Assembly: GCF_022539315.1 (NCBI RefSeq)
Contig: NC_066326.1
Location: 6,960,601 to 7,024,600 of the forward strand
DNA length: 64,000 nt
Direction of reading: 5' to 3'
Source: Serinus canaria
Lineage: Eukaryota; Chordata; Aves; Passeriformes; Fringillidae
The translations under genes were made by a program, and so were the position numbers. Under the pieces are notes generated by a model, which was not told where the DNA came from, did no database searches, and was given only the letters and a program-made list of their open reading frames with translations. Shown here one piece after another: positions 13,923 through 27,600 of this stretch; positions within the stretch are counted from its first letter, which is position 1; every line of letters starts with the position of its first letter.

Positions 13923-16260
13923 AGGTATAAATGCCTTGAAAATCAGGTGTGTAGACTTATGCATCATATTCCAAACACCTTTTGTATCTCACAAAGTTAA
14001 GTGTAGCATCTTGGCTTCAATGTTCTCATAACTCAGGGCATAGGTTAAATAAGTTAGATCACAGCTACCCATAGCTATCTAAAAGCATCACTACTGAATT
14101 TTAGGCTATTTCCCAATACCACAGGAAATTAACAGGCCTAATTATCCCCATTCAAAGGGCAGCAATATTCCCTGGGAGCATGCACACAGCATCCACCAAT
14201 GAAGACTGCTAATGTACAGAGCACATATTCCTGCTACCTGACATTGCACAGGCTTTTTCGTTGAGCGATTAACTTTAAATAGCTTGATAATCAAGAGCAG
14301 GTTAGGAGGGAGTGGGATCAGTTGGTTTCTCTTCTCAGCCCCTTTCCTGGTACCAGGTGGCCCAATGGTTTTCTCTTGTGACAGTGCTGTGCTCACAGAA
14401 GGGTGGGTGAAGGAGCAGGGTGAGGAGGCAGCACTCACAGAGGTGTGGGGGAGTTGTCCCCATCCCTTATGGGGATTTGGTGCTCTCCATGCCCCCATGC
14501 TGGGCTGCAGGAGCTGCACATTTATGATGGCTCACATAAACGGGGGCTCCTTGCCAAGCTGCCAAGAGATTCAGCCCCTCACCTCTTGGGAGCTGGGTTT
14601 GGTTTGCTCCCAAAGACCAGCAGCTGCCAGGTATGTGCCCCAGCAGGACCTGGGACCATCCAGGATCTGACAACAAAGCCATTCAGTGGGAGGCTCTGTG
14701 CCAACCATGTTGCCACATGGGAATTCACATCCAGTTGGGTTGTTTGCACTACTTGACAGGGGGTTCATTTGCTTTAATCCAGCTCTTTGCATGCCTTCAT
14801 TTGGTGGGCCTTTGAACACCTCCCAGGGAAGGGAAGTCCCACCTTTGCCCTGCTGAATAGGGTGGTGCAGGCAAATTCAGGTGATTTCTTTCTCACAAAC
14901 AAGGCTCCATCTCCAAGAGCACAATGGTAGCCCATAGCATTGATCCAGGGGAGTGAAAGGGCAATAGTAATATCTGTTACCATTGGACATTCCCTCTAGT
15001 ATGCTTTTTGCTTCTCTTTTCTTCTTGTAAGAATACATAGTTTAAAGATGAGAGACTTTTGAAAATTTCTCATTCAAATACTTTCTATTTCACCTTTCCC
15101 CCTCTTCATTTCCAAGATTGTGTAGGTTTGCTGAACCCTTTGCTTCTTCCAGCTGATCCCTCTGCATCCACAGTGCTATCTTACAAGGAAAATCCTCCTC
15201 CTCACATCCTCCTCCTGTTTCTTTGTAATGTTCAGAAACCACAGTTGTGGGCAGGACTCATTGCACTGAAGTTCGTGGGCAATTTCTGTGGTCTGAATTA
15301 TTTCTGAAATGAATTATCTTATCAACTCTTTTTGACAGGATTTGTTGTGTGCATGCTGAAAGAAAACAAAGAGCAAAAGCTTTGAACTTTAGAGAGAAGT
15401 AAAAATGTTTCAAGTACAGGTAACACCCCCATGGCAGATAGAACCTCCCCACCATTCTCCCACTCTTTGGAACATCTCTTCCTCTGGTACCTGCCTTCTC
15501 TCAAATTGCTCTGCAAGACGTGCAAACGTTATTTTCCTTTCTGCTGTCAGCTCTTTTCTGCACATCATCTACTACTTCAAATAACACTTTGAAAAAGGAA
15601 CTCTGATGTCTGCTTTCAGATGAAAAATGACAATCCCTGTGTAACGTGTTCAAGCGCATTGATGGGGAAGCTGTAATTTCAGGATAGCATCTTTCCCTCT
15701 ACAGTCATGAGATTTATTGCAGGTGAATGGAACAACTGAGAAGTAATTTCTTACTCAGAAGTTTCAATAGATAGGCAAGGAAATGCCCTGATAGTCCATT
15801 GAGAATCTACATTAGATGTTAATTTGTATGAGGGCCTTCATGGCAGTGTAACTGCCTTCATCCTGGCATGAAAAGATACCTTCATAAGCACATTTTCCAA
15901 AGAAATCTCAGAGGGTTACTGCATTTCATTTTGGTTTTGTAAGATCTGATAGTTTCCCTTCTCTAAGGTAAACTAATGTGTTCAAAACCAATTTTTCCTA
16001 GCCATGTGTATGTATGTGCTTTTAGATATGACTACAGACACCCCTGTGCAGAGGAAGGAATGCCATTCCTGATATCTTCCTGCATTCAGGGGAGACCAGA
16101 GAACTGGAAGCTAAGCCTAGAGGTGTAATAGTGTCAGAAGACTCCTGTGAGCATGTAGGTACCCACAAGGGCTGCTGCACATCACATCCAACCAGCAGCA
16201 CATGTGGTGGCAGCTTTCAATTCAGCCTAGTAGATTTCCCTAACTTTTCACCTAGTCTAA

Positions 16261-16551
16261 GTCCTTTCAAATTTGTTGAAAGAAGCTTTTGACAAAGAAA
16301 TTATGCCCAAAGAGTATGCAGATTTTTTGCTGTTCAGAAACACAAATTTTCTCTTAAGAGGCCATGATCAGCCAGTTGATTTTGTTGAGGAGCTGATTGT
16401 CACAGGGATAAAGCTCCATGGCACACAGGACACAATGAAAGTGCTGGCAGCCCTTGAACATGGTGCCATTTGTGCCAGAGTTACGATAAATGCCCTGAAA
16501 AACACTTCCAGTTATGTTAATTTACTTTTTCTCTGCATCCCTGAACTCTGA
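16261..16551 (+). other. unassigned open frame, probably not a gene
   Basis: An open frame of 96 codons runs from just after a TAA at 16,258-16,260 to a TGA at 16,549-16,551. It has no ATG near its start; the first in-frame ATG falls within the frame. The translation has a protein-like mix of residues (for example EYADFLLFRN and HDQPVDFVEELI) and lacks the low-complexity look of most chance frames here. I do not recognise a family. It could be a decayed pseudogene or transposon piece, or chance. No splice pair or promoter was identified around it. Confidence 0.2.
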
Positions 16552-17824
16552 TCACTTGCAAATTGAAGTGCTCTTAAAAACTTTAAGTACTCCATTAATT
16601 TTAAATTGCTCTAAACTCTGCAAGCCCAGAAAACCAAAGCACTCTTGAAAATTTGTAGTGCTGCAATTACTTCGAACCACTCCAAAAATGTGGGTTCAAA
16701 ATCCATTTTGTGTGTTTATTTTTATTTTTTTGTGTTCGTATTTTCTTTCACAGAGCAACAAACACAGCAGAGACACAAATTCTTCAGCCCACTAGGAAAA
16801 AACCACATCATTCTAACAACAAGCCTCCATCCAAATTGTTAAAATAAAAAAGGAGCAACTTTGAGAAAACTTAATAATGCTCAAGGATTGCCAGAAAATG
16901 TGTGTCTTTACAGTCTGCTATCCACATTGAACCTTAGATGCAGGCATCTAAAGCAGAAGTTAGTTTGAGATGAGCACCTCAAGAGATTGGCCAGTGCACT
17001 GAGCTGGCTGCTGGTCTGGCTGGGAGCTGTAAATATTTCTTATTACATATGTACCAGACACCCCCTGTGTGGGAGCTGGACTCCATCCCCCCGTGCTCAT
17101 CAGGCTCCTGGGCTGCTCTGACCATGAGGAGCCCAGTGCCCTTCCCTGTCCCTGAGGAGTTGTGTGCTCCCCCACAAACTCCTGCTTCCTTAGCACAGCC
17201 AGGGTGGTGCTCAGGAGGAGCCTGCAGGCAAGCTGCTGTCTGCTAATATCTCATCAAAAGGAAATAGCCTTTTGGCAAGGTGTGGGAGGAGCAGCACAGC
17301 ACTGCCTCCACTGAGGGCACATCACTGTGATCTTCAGCTGCTGGAGGAGAGTTGGGGATGACTAATATGTAATAAAGCAGCACAACAGGTTTGGCCCCCT
17401 GGTAAAGCCTTTGATATCAGTGGTGGCGACTGACAGATGAAACTAAGAGATGCTTCACATGTTCAGATGAAGCTGTCTGAATAAATAGAAACTTTAAACA
17501 GACTTTTACTCAAAAATATGATGTGAAATAATAGCTGTGCTGGAGAGCTTTTAGGGATCTCTGTTAAGTAATTTGTTTTCCCAGAATTTTTTAAATAAAA
17601 TGATAATTCGGTCACAAAAATAGATAATTCAGCCTCTTTAAAAAATATAAATAAAGTATCTGATCATTACTTCCAAGAAACAGCATCAAGTATTTAGGTT
17701 TTCCTTCTTTCTAAAGTAACTGTTTCCATCACAAGTTTGTGGCCTCCCATGCAGCTGAGCAATGCAACACTTCCATCTTCAGTCAAAAAAACCATCCTAC
17801 TTTTGCAACTCTTCCTGTCATGGA

Positions 17825-17879
17825 AGGTCTCTACTTTTAGGCTCTGATGCTTAAGAGGTCTCTACTTTCAGGCTCTGAT
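17825..17879. repeat. near-perfect 24-bp direct repeat, period 31
   Basis: Copies at 17,825-17,848 and 17,856-17,879 share the motif AGGTCTCTACTTT-AGGCTCTGAT with one substitution (T versus C), separated by 7 bp. This is a local duplication. Confidence 0.85.
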
Positions 17880-20800
17880 CTCTCTGTTATGGTCAACTGG
17901 GGGTGGGAGTTAAAATTCTAAGGTCCATTTTTCATGTCTGGGGAGATTTTCACCTTGGGAGCTCACCATCCTTGGTTGCCTTTGGCACAGCCTACATTAC
18001 ATGAATACATGACTTTGAGCCTGTGTGTCCTGCAGTGTCCCCATGGCTGTGACCAGGAAAGGATGTGTCATCAGAGGACTCTCAGGAAACCCTGCATGGG
18101 ATGGCAGGGACCTACCAAAATGCCTTTTAGCCAGGGTTTTTCTGAGGAGGGACTAGCAGCAGTCCCAGCTGGTTCTGGGTTGCAGAGGCTTGGTGTGTCC
18201 CATGGGGACACTGTTCCTGCTCCCTGTGACCACCAGTGCCTTGTTACACAGTGAGCACAGCAATTCCCCAGTGAGGTAAGAGCATTGAGAGCTTCATTGC
18301 TACTTATCAATGCCATGTAATCAGTCATCCCACAAGTGATTAATGATGGCTCTTATTGCCCTTCTCCTCCTCCATCCTCCTCCTGGAAGATGCAGCAGCT
18401 TAGACCTGCTTTTGCTCATCACCATGTGTATACTCCAAGATGGTGAACGTGTCACCTCTGCATGGTTTTTGTCCCCTCACTGCCTGGCTCTGTGCTGGCA
18501 CCCAGCTTGAGAGCTGCTTAGAGGGAAATGTATCCTAAAACACTTTAGCCATCATCACTGGCCAATAACCTAAAATCCATCATTACTGTATGGAAGCTAA
18601 ATGAAGAATCATTACATGTGCCAGCTATGAAGTGATGCATGATGAGGTGCTTCAGCAGTTGACCATGGAAGAGACAAAACTACTCTATGAAACACAGTGA
18701 AAGGGGAAAGACAGAATAATCTGTCTACATTAAACTAAGTCCTTTCCAAGAGATGACACACTGGTTTTGTTGTACTGAAGTAACTTTTAGAAAAGAAAAC
18801 CATTGGATTGTGTTGGATTAAAATAGAGGTCTTGGTTCAATAGATAGAATCCTATCTAATAGTAGTGGCTGCAGTCTCAAGCTGGGCCATCACTCTAATA
18901 AAAGATGCTGTTTTCCAGTGCAAAGCCTGATGAAAACATTTTCACTGTCAGTGGATCCACTTCAGCACTTAGGAGCATGCTGCAGCAGCCAGCAGCCTCC
19001 CACTGCACAGTGCTTCAGAAACAATTGTCTCAGGCTCCCCTCTATTATTCCTTTAGCCACTTTATACTTAATTACCTCTCCTTAGACCCAGCTCTCCCTC
19101 TCAAAAGCTGATCTTCTGGGCACAGCTCTACCACATCCTCATTCTTGCCAAGCACAAGTGCCCAATCCCTTTTAGCATTGACTTTACCTATAACTAAAAG
19201 AAAATGTGTGTGGTTTCATCATGTTTGTCCAAGCAGAACACTTGCCCCTGCACCAGGCACCTCACCTTTCCACTGCTCATTCCTGCCCCACCACAGGTCA
19301 GAGGCCAGCCATATCTGACAGGGTTTTGTGTAGTTTTTTCCAGGTACCAGTAAAACTGCCTACCTTGAGACCAAGCAGTGATTTCTGAGGAGATTCCACT
19401 TGATACATGCCCACATCAACTGAACTTGGAGAGGTAATTGTTTAGCTCATATTTAATTCACTTTGTGTGCTGTGTTGATTTTGTACTGAACTGGCTTCTT
19501 GAACATCACATGGTGGAATACCAAGTAAAACATTTTACAGAGGCTTAAATCAACCCTATTCCCTTTATTGAGCAAAATTGTAATCTCACTATATTAAAAA
19601 AAAACTAGTCAGTTTTAGAAGATCTATTCCTGTTGATGGGCATTAATGATATTATCCCTTCCTATTTTTTAATTTCTGCAGTTGTTTCTCATTATCTGGG
19701 ATCCATTATCTCCACAGGATCAGAACTCAGCAGGAATCCAAACCATCCAACTTTCCCTTAAATAGCACCTTTACGTCTCCTGTTATAATTTTGCCAGTAC
19801 TCCATGATCACTGCAAAATAAGCATTAGCAGGCCAGGAAAAAAAGACTGTAAGTTCTCCTCAAAACACTTATTTGCAAATTATTTACACTTCTGATTTGA
19901 AGAGGCTGAGCAATTGTAACTGTTGCTTGCTATCCCCTGGACTTTTGCTGTTATGCAAATTGGTGTACCATCATCTGGTGGGAATGCATCATTTGTGGTT
20001 GTTTTTCTCCTAGATTCAGAACAGGAATATTTGTTCATTAAAAACATTTGCCTTTCTGCATAATTGTTGTCATTTCTATAATTTCAATATGGTAATAGTC
20101 CAAAGACATCATTTAGTTTATCTTCATCCCTAATACATTTTAAAGACTTCCTTACTGCTCTTTTCTCTGTAACTGTAGCCTGTTTCTTGTATTATTTTCC
20201 TTTGCTCATCTAATTTTTCCAGTTTCTAATATCCAAATTACAGTAATTGCAGCATTCCCTTTTTCTGTTTGTTTTCCATTTGGATGCAAACATTGCTCTT
20301 TTCATTGTTTCTCTGAGATGTTCCATTTCTGTAACCATCTCAGGTATTCTTTGGCAGCAGAGGGACCAGGGCTCTCCAGGGCTTTGGCTGCAATAGCCTC
20401 CAAATGTATTTGTGTGTCTTCTGTTGTGTTTCAAAGTTTGCCCTGGTGCATCGTTGTTTTGCACTGGGAATCTGACTTTTTCAAAGTACCAAATGGATGT
20501 GTGACTGAGAATTTATTCCCACTTACCACGAATAATGATCAACTGTTGATTTTGGGCCCCTGGAGGAACATCTCTGTTCTTCAGTTAATTCCTCCCTACT
20601 GAGAGCAAATAGTATCTGGTTGGATCCCACTTGTTTTTGCATTAGCTGAAATAAACTCTAGAGATTTGGGATGCTGACAAGTGCAGAAATATCTGAGTTC
20701 AGGCAGCCCTTCCTAGGCATTTTATCACTTCCACTTCCATCAGAGGCATACCCTGAGCTGCACACATTTGCTGGGCTGGGAGAATAAGTGCACTCATGTG

Positions 20801-21634
20801 AGCAGCAGCTTATTGCTCAAAAGAGGGTGTCCCAAAACTGCAAAAAGTTTCTCATTGCTGGGATAATTGGTTCATGGATTTCTGATGTTTGCTTTTCTAC
20901 ATGGGGTTGATTTATCAGTTGATGAGCATTTTCTGCTGGATAGGCAGCACATTTTCTTGATTATTTCTGTTTCTGCCTTCAGGTAAAAGACCCAGATAAT
21001 CAAAGGCCATCCTGTGGCCATCTTTAAGGGTATGAGTCTGGCCCAGCTTCTGCAGTCAGAGCCATGTGATATTCACAGTGGCAGAATTTTGAAAGAGGGA
21101 AAAAGGTTTACAGGAAACTCTTGATGCAAGTGATGATGGCATGCTGTTTTCCTTCAGGAAGTGTTCACCTCCATGGTGGCTCAACCAAGAAATGGGTGAG
21201 ATGAGTGAGGAAAGCTGGCAGGACACACAGTGTGTTGGATGGCTATCCTGGGGCTGCTGCCTTTCCCAGATCACCTGGGCTGTAGGTCTGGGACTGCGTG
21301 TGTGTGGAAGGGCTGGCATCTGTGGTCCTGAACATCTCCTCTCCTCTCTGGGATGGCACCTCTCTCACCTCTCAGCCAGGCTCTGGAGACTTGTACTAAT
21401 CACACACTGCCAGACTTGAGAAAGCTCTCTTTTTAATCATCTTCTCAAATACAGGTACTCTATTTCTTTTTTTTTCTGTGCATTTCTCAAACAAAGAGCT
21501 CCCAAAGCAAAATTCAGCTCATCTGGATAGCAAGTGAGTTAGTCCCACACTCTTATGGGGGCTTTAGCAGAAGACAAAGGCCAGCAAGCCATGAAGGCAG
21601 CACCCTCCTCTCTGCTGAAGATACCTTTCTTTGC

Positions 21635-21671
21635 ATTTTTCTTGAATAGTTTCAAACTATTCAAGCAAAAT
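21635..21671. repeat. 37-bp near-perfect palindrome, 18-bp arms
   Basis: The arms at 21,635-21,652 and 21,654-21,671 are reverse complements with a single mismatch (21,640 against 21,666), centred on one C at 21,653. The inner 12 bp (CTTGAATAGTTT and its complement) match perfectly. A 1-nt centre makes it a true cruciform-type palindrome. No function is assigned. Confidence 0.88.
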
Positions 21672-24600
21672 TAAAAAAATAAAAATTCATTATCAGTTTC
21701 CTTCACAGTGCACAGACTGAATCTTAAAAAACATCACACTGGGTTGTGAATGAATGGAGAATAACATATTATATTCCTGAGAAATTTTAGTTCTCTAGCA
21801 TATGACTACCCACTTGGATAACTGCTTGTTCCACGTGGGAGCCAAATCATTAGTTCTCCACTTATTTATGTCACCAGGTTGTAATTATTTTCTGGTAATA
21901 CTCTTGTGCTTTTTATAAATACAAAATAGAAAAGTAGCCCCTGTGCTAGGAATTTACAGTTCAAATAACACAGAAAATAGTGCCATTTAAACAAACATAG
22001 GATTGTCATCGTGGGCTCAAATTACACAGTTGGCCATCAGATCAGGTTGCTATCAGATAAAATACAACTAAATCACAAGTGTCAACTCTGACTGCTCACA
22101 TAAAAATTATTATTGAAAGTCACTTACTCATTTAAGGAAAAAAAAAAAAAACCAACTCAAAAGCAGAATCTGGGTTAAGTTTAATTGAAATTAAAAAAAA
22201 ATAAAAATCTCTTAGAACAAAGCCTTGCTAGCATCTTCCTTATCTTGTACACCAGTTCATGCGTTTCCCAACCTCTGAGGTTCTCAGGAATTCTGATCTT
22301 TCTCTTTTTACTCTAATCTTCCATATGGCAGCCCATGGTTTGCAATCAGCAGTTTGGAGCATGTTCTCTGCAGTGACCCATTACCAGGTGGCAGGCATTT
22401 CACAGTATCCAGGGAGGAGGGAAAAACCAAATTTCCAAAGCACATGGCACTCTCTGCATCTGCAGCATCAAGGCTTTTCCCAACTGGCTTTTTTAGGAAG
22501 GCATTTGTTGGACATTGGCATTCTTTAGATGATACCAGGATCCAAAATCTCTTTTTCTACAGAGAGCAAGTAACTGAACAGCATCTCCAGGATACCACTC
22601 ACAATGATGACCTCTACATGCACAGCAAAATTGATTAAATGCACACTTACTTCCCTGCAGTTTCAGCAAGGCCAGCAGGTCAATCACATTAATATTAGAT
22701 ACTCTGTTTTATTGGAGAAGTCTTGTGGAAATAAATGTCAGTGTGGCTGCAGTCCAAAAATTTAAAGATTCACTGGTGGAGTCAAACATAAATGGATCTT
22801 ACCTTGCAGTTTGACAAAGTTTCTTCCATTGATATTTCTCCCTAGGTCCCTCAAGCTATGGATGCAATACAGGACATGCTCTATACTTGGGAGAAATGTT
22901 AGGATAAATTATCTTAGAACAACACAGAAGCAAGTTATTATAGACATCTCCATTTGTCATGTGGGCTCCCTTCAGGGCTGAGGAGACAAATCCAGACTGC
23001 TAAGAGAGGAACTATCAGACACATTGAAGGTACCTGCCATAAAGGGGGATTGACCATAGCCTGAAGAAGCCCATAGTGCTGCCATCTGTGCAAAAGATGG
23101 TTCTTGTTTGTAACGAACCTGCAGTTTCAGTGATAGATGGCTTGAAGGGTGCTCAAGCAGATCTCACAGGAATGCCATGGCCCATCAGCCCCTTCACTCC
23201 TCTTTTTGCAAACTCCTGTCTTTTGCTTCTTCCACCACTTCCCTGTCCCAAAACAGCCCATGTTCCATGATGGGTGTCACTGCAGTTTTACCATGTGGCT
23301 ACATGGGCTGGGGACCTGGAAGTGTCAGAGATTGAGGATCTTTGCTCTGCTTTATTCAGCCTACAGCTTTGCTTCCCATACTGCCTGCAAATGCCCAAAA
23401 CTCCAGATTTTAAAGTTTGCAGTGCAGTATGTTAGCAACACACCACACATTCAATTGTGCAACTTCAAATATCAGAGTGCTATAGAACAAGGTGGAAATT
23501 AAAGGGAATGAAAAGGTCAGTGTTTCAGCAGTCCTGTCCTCTTCTGCCCCACTATCACACAGGCAGTGGGACACTGAGGCTGTGCAACCCATCAAAATAC
23601 TCAAGTATCTGCTGAAGCCAGTGAAATGACCAAGACACAATGCTACAAGCAGAGGAGTGTTTTTATGACTGGCAACAACTCAGTAAATTTCATTATTTAT
23701 TTACTCGTATTCATCCTTGTCAGATTAAATTAGATTTCAAAATGCTTGGAAAACATTGGACAAATGCCTTTTATCATTAAAGGAAGATTCATTATCTGTG
23801 TGGCATTATTAAACTTGTATCTTATGCCCTTTTTAGTACCATTTTTTCCTAATTACCCAAAGCTTTTTGGCACCAAGAGCACTAATGAAATATCTAAAGG
23901 GCTGCAATTTAGCAATATTTTGTTAAAATAGAAAAGGCTAGGATTTATTCTTAAAGGCAAAAAATGAAGAGTAATGGCAGATCTTTGAAGAATATACCTT
24001 GAATTTACATTTTCAAATTGGCTCATACCTTGATTACTGACTGGGTCCTTGCTTACTCTTAGAGATGGGGTGAATGTGTCCGTTCAAAGAGACTTTCCAA
24101 AGTCCCCATGGGACCTGTAAATCACAGGCAGCAGCAATTGTGCTTTTCTTTGTGCCTTTGTGGTCTCAGCTGTTTTCATGACCAGCCAAGTGCCACATTG
24201 CCATTTTAAACATTGCCCTCTGTCCATCCCTGTGCATTTGAGCCTGCTGCATGTGGGGGGTTTCACGGGCAAGCAGGGAACATTTAAAAAACACCTTCCC
24301 TCAAAAAACACCCTCCATGTGGCAGTGGTTTTGAGATGGATTTCCTGGGAAGCCCTGCCCTCCCTGGGGCAGACACAATGCTCTGCTGATGGGACCAGGA
24401 GCAGCAGCTCCTCAGCCATGAATTATCATGGGAAATTAGGTAGTAAGAGACAAACCAATTATGGATGCTGTGACATATGCCCTCAGAGGGCTTCATCAGC
24501 TGCAGCAGCATTTGCCTAGTCCTCCACTTTGTATTTCAGAGGGCAAAAGGGCAGCAAACATTAAGGAAAGTGGCCCTCTGAGAGATTTCTCTTTCTCTCA

Positions 24601-27600
24601 TCTACAACTGTGACACTTTTAACAGATGAAGGACAATAAGAAGGCAAGAAATAAACATGACACCTTTATTGCTTTGGATATTTTTAGACAGAGAAACATG
24701 TTATTTAATAGGTAGAAAATATTATAGAAAAGAAAGGTGTCTTTGCACTGCTGTAGAGCTTTCCATAAAACAGTGCAAGGAAGTCAGGCAAGAATTTGAT
24801 GAACAACTCTGAGCTTGGCATTTTTGGGTACTTCAATATAATTTATTGCCTCTTGAGAAGTGGCTTGACCAGACTCTGCACAAATTAATGCAGGGAAAGT
24901 ATATGATGGTTTCACCTAGCAGAAAATGGCACAATGAAATGGGAGCCAAAGGCCAAAAAGACAGCACAAAATGTTTAATAAAGACAATATTCAGCAAGCT
25001 GTGTAGGTACTCCAGCTTCCCCTACTCTGCAGGGTTTTTCAAAAGGACTGGGGCTCCTGAATTAAGGCACTGCTGAAGTGCAGGCACGTTCAATCGGGAA
25101 TTACTGGGTGAGATTCAGTTTTGGAGGCTGCAGTCAGCCTCAAAAATCCATTCTCATCACTTGTGGGTGAAAAACCACTTAATTGTGTCCTTCGATTACA
25201 GCTTGAGTAATGCCAGTGCAGGACAGAGGTTGGACATCTTCCTCTCTGCAGGGAGGGGTCCCTGCCCCTGGATTTCTGACCACACAGGAGCCTGTTCAAG
25301 CTTCTGCATAATGGTGGAGCAGGCTTTGGGGCTTTCCTTACTGTCTGTGGCCTCAGACACCTTTGTGCACTGACACAACCACATGGAATGGCAGTGGGAT
25401 CCTCCAAGGAAAAGGCACAGCACGAAGCCTGCTCAGGAACAGCTTTTCTGGGTGATAAAACTGCTGGTTCCTGTGATGACTGGGAAGCCAGCAGGCAGGT
25501 TTTGTAGTTAAAGTTATCCCTAGTGAAGAGTTCTTTACCTCCCACTGTGCTTCAAGCTACAGGGTTTAACTGATATTAGCCTTTTTCCAGCTGTTTGAAA
25601 TCTAGTGAGTAGTGTTACTTTTCTTCTCCCCTCTGTCACTGTTTGCCTCCCTGATGGGAAAATTTTGGCTGTCTTCCCATCTGAAGATGTGTTTGGAAAT
25701 TTGGATGAGTCCAGGGAGTGAATTGTCTCTTTCATTGTCTCTATCTAGTGCAAACATCACTAGAGTTATTTGCCTTCATAGTTATTTCCACCTCCATGTA
25801 ATCATTGTAGAACACCAACCTGCCCTCAGCAGAGGTTCTAACTGTCCTATGGCTGGTCCTCCTCAGCATGAGCTGTTGCCCATGGTTTTCACATGGTGTC
25901 TTTGCTAGCAATGATTCCACAAGTATTCACAGAGGTTTGCTGTCCCTCCACATGCTGCCTGGGCACCAAGCAGAGGCTGCCATGCACGCAGCAGACATGG
26001 CAGGGGCTGCACAGTGCATGGCCAGCCCAGCACACGTAAAACATGGGGGGTGTATGGCACTGTGAACATGCAGCACGGGGCAGCTACACCTCAGTGTACA
26101 TACAACAGGGTGCAGGTAAACACAGTGCAGCCAGCACAATGAACATGACACCATGGTACAGATAATTGTGGTGCATGTTTCAGAGTTCTGCTCAAGACCA
26201 AGACAGTAAGATGTTCCTGTGAATCACAGAAACCATGATACAGAAGAAATATTTTTAATAAGTGATCTGACCATTTTTATAATTTATTTAAAAGTAATAG
26301 TGTCCTAGGATCATTACAAAGAACGTAATATTTTTTAGTAATAGGCACTAAGGCAGTTCTGTAGCAGTTTTACTGTCATTATTATCCACTTAACCACCAC
26401 TTACATTTAGAGATATTAATTTGTTTGTGTGTATGTACATAGACAGTGCTTGATATCATTCCAGGATCAAGTTTCTTAGAGAAGGAGAAAATTTTGCATC
26501 TAAGACACTGCTAGCCACAAAAATACTTGGGGAGTAATGGGAAATGCAAATGCTGCACAGATGCTTGGAAGGGATCCAAACAAATGCTTTTAAAACCTAC
26601 ATCAAACCTTCCTCTTCTGTTGCTGCTGTGTGGTATCATGTACAGTGATGTCAAATTACTTAGAAGGCTGAAATCTGTGCAACTCAGCACCTTTCCCATC
26701 AGTAAATTAGAGAATCAAAGTGGAATTAAACTATTAGAGGAGGTATTCATGGTGTGAAGAGGCATTAATATGCTTTTAAGGGACAAATTCAACCAGCAGT
26801 TGGTTTACCAGCTTGTAAAATGTGCAGTGTGAGCACAGTCACAGACCTCTTGCTGCTGAGGAAAATCACTTTCTCTGTGCAAACTTTGGGAGTTTTATCA
26901 TCTGTAAGTTTACCAGGGCTGTATTTGGTCTGCATTTCTCTATGAGACTGGGCCAGCTGTGTCTCATTCGGGTGAAAATATCCCAAATCAGGGCAAGTGG
27001 TTGCAAAGAGGGATTTTATAAGACAGAGCGTTGTGAGTTGCCTTGCCTGAGAAGGCAGAACCCGTAGTGGGAAGGGTGAGGTTGGCAGCAGAGCTGTGCC
27101 TGGGGCATCAGTCAGCCCCCTGAGTCAGCCCCTCATCCAATCTGTCTGCTTACAGCACAAGAAGAAGAAAAAATCAAGCGCTGCTCTTCTTTCCAAAGTC
27201 ACCTCAGGTCTCCTGAGTGTAGCAGCCCCCACAATGAAACAAAAACTAGGTTCTTCAGGTTTACATTGTAGCGCTCTGGTGCTTTGCTTCTAACTCATCT
27301 ATAACATTTGTAGCAGAGACATTGCAATAGCAGGGGATTCCAAGCAGGAGGCAAGAAATTGAGTTTCCTTATTTTTATTTATTGCATCCAGATAAAGTAT
27401 TTTTTTTTTCTTTCCCCCCCAAATTGGCGATGAATTGGCTAAAAGCAGCTTTCAACCTCTCTGAATTTTTGGGAGCCTAAACTTTCCCAGGGGAACCCAT
27501 CGAGAATTTCCCAGGGAACCTTAGAGTGGCATTGTCCTGGTGAATAATTAAAAAATGATCCTTTGGAGTGGACAGAGAACTATCTCGGAGAAAAGCCAAC

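Larger units (their letters stand above)
9401..17824. other. intergenic DNA with AT-rich, possibly conserved patches
   Basis: No coding exon is recognised. The stretch holds an inverted repeat at 11,191-11,220, a pyrimidine-rich tract near 13,230-13,290, an AT-rich TAATTA-containing patch around 13,570-13,750, a hairpin at 13,897-13,922 and an unassigned open frame at 16,261-16,551. The rest shows no structure I can support. Confidence 0.65.

Noticed and set aside
16690..16705. GGTTCAAAATCC, resembling a tRNA T-loop/B-box
   Set aside because: One base too long for the consensus and no A-box or cloverleaf around it.
25970..26160. CA- and GCA-rich patch with repeated ACATG and CAGCAC words
   Set aside because: No constant unit length or spacing, so not a definable tandem repeat or CRISPR-like array.
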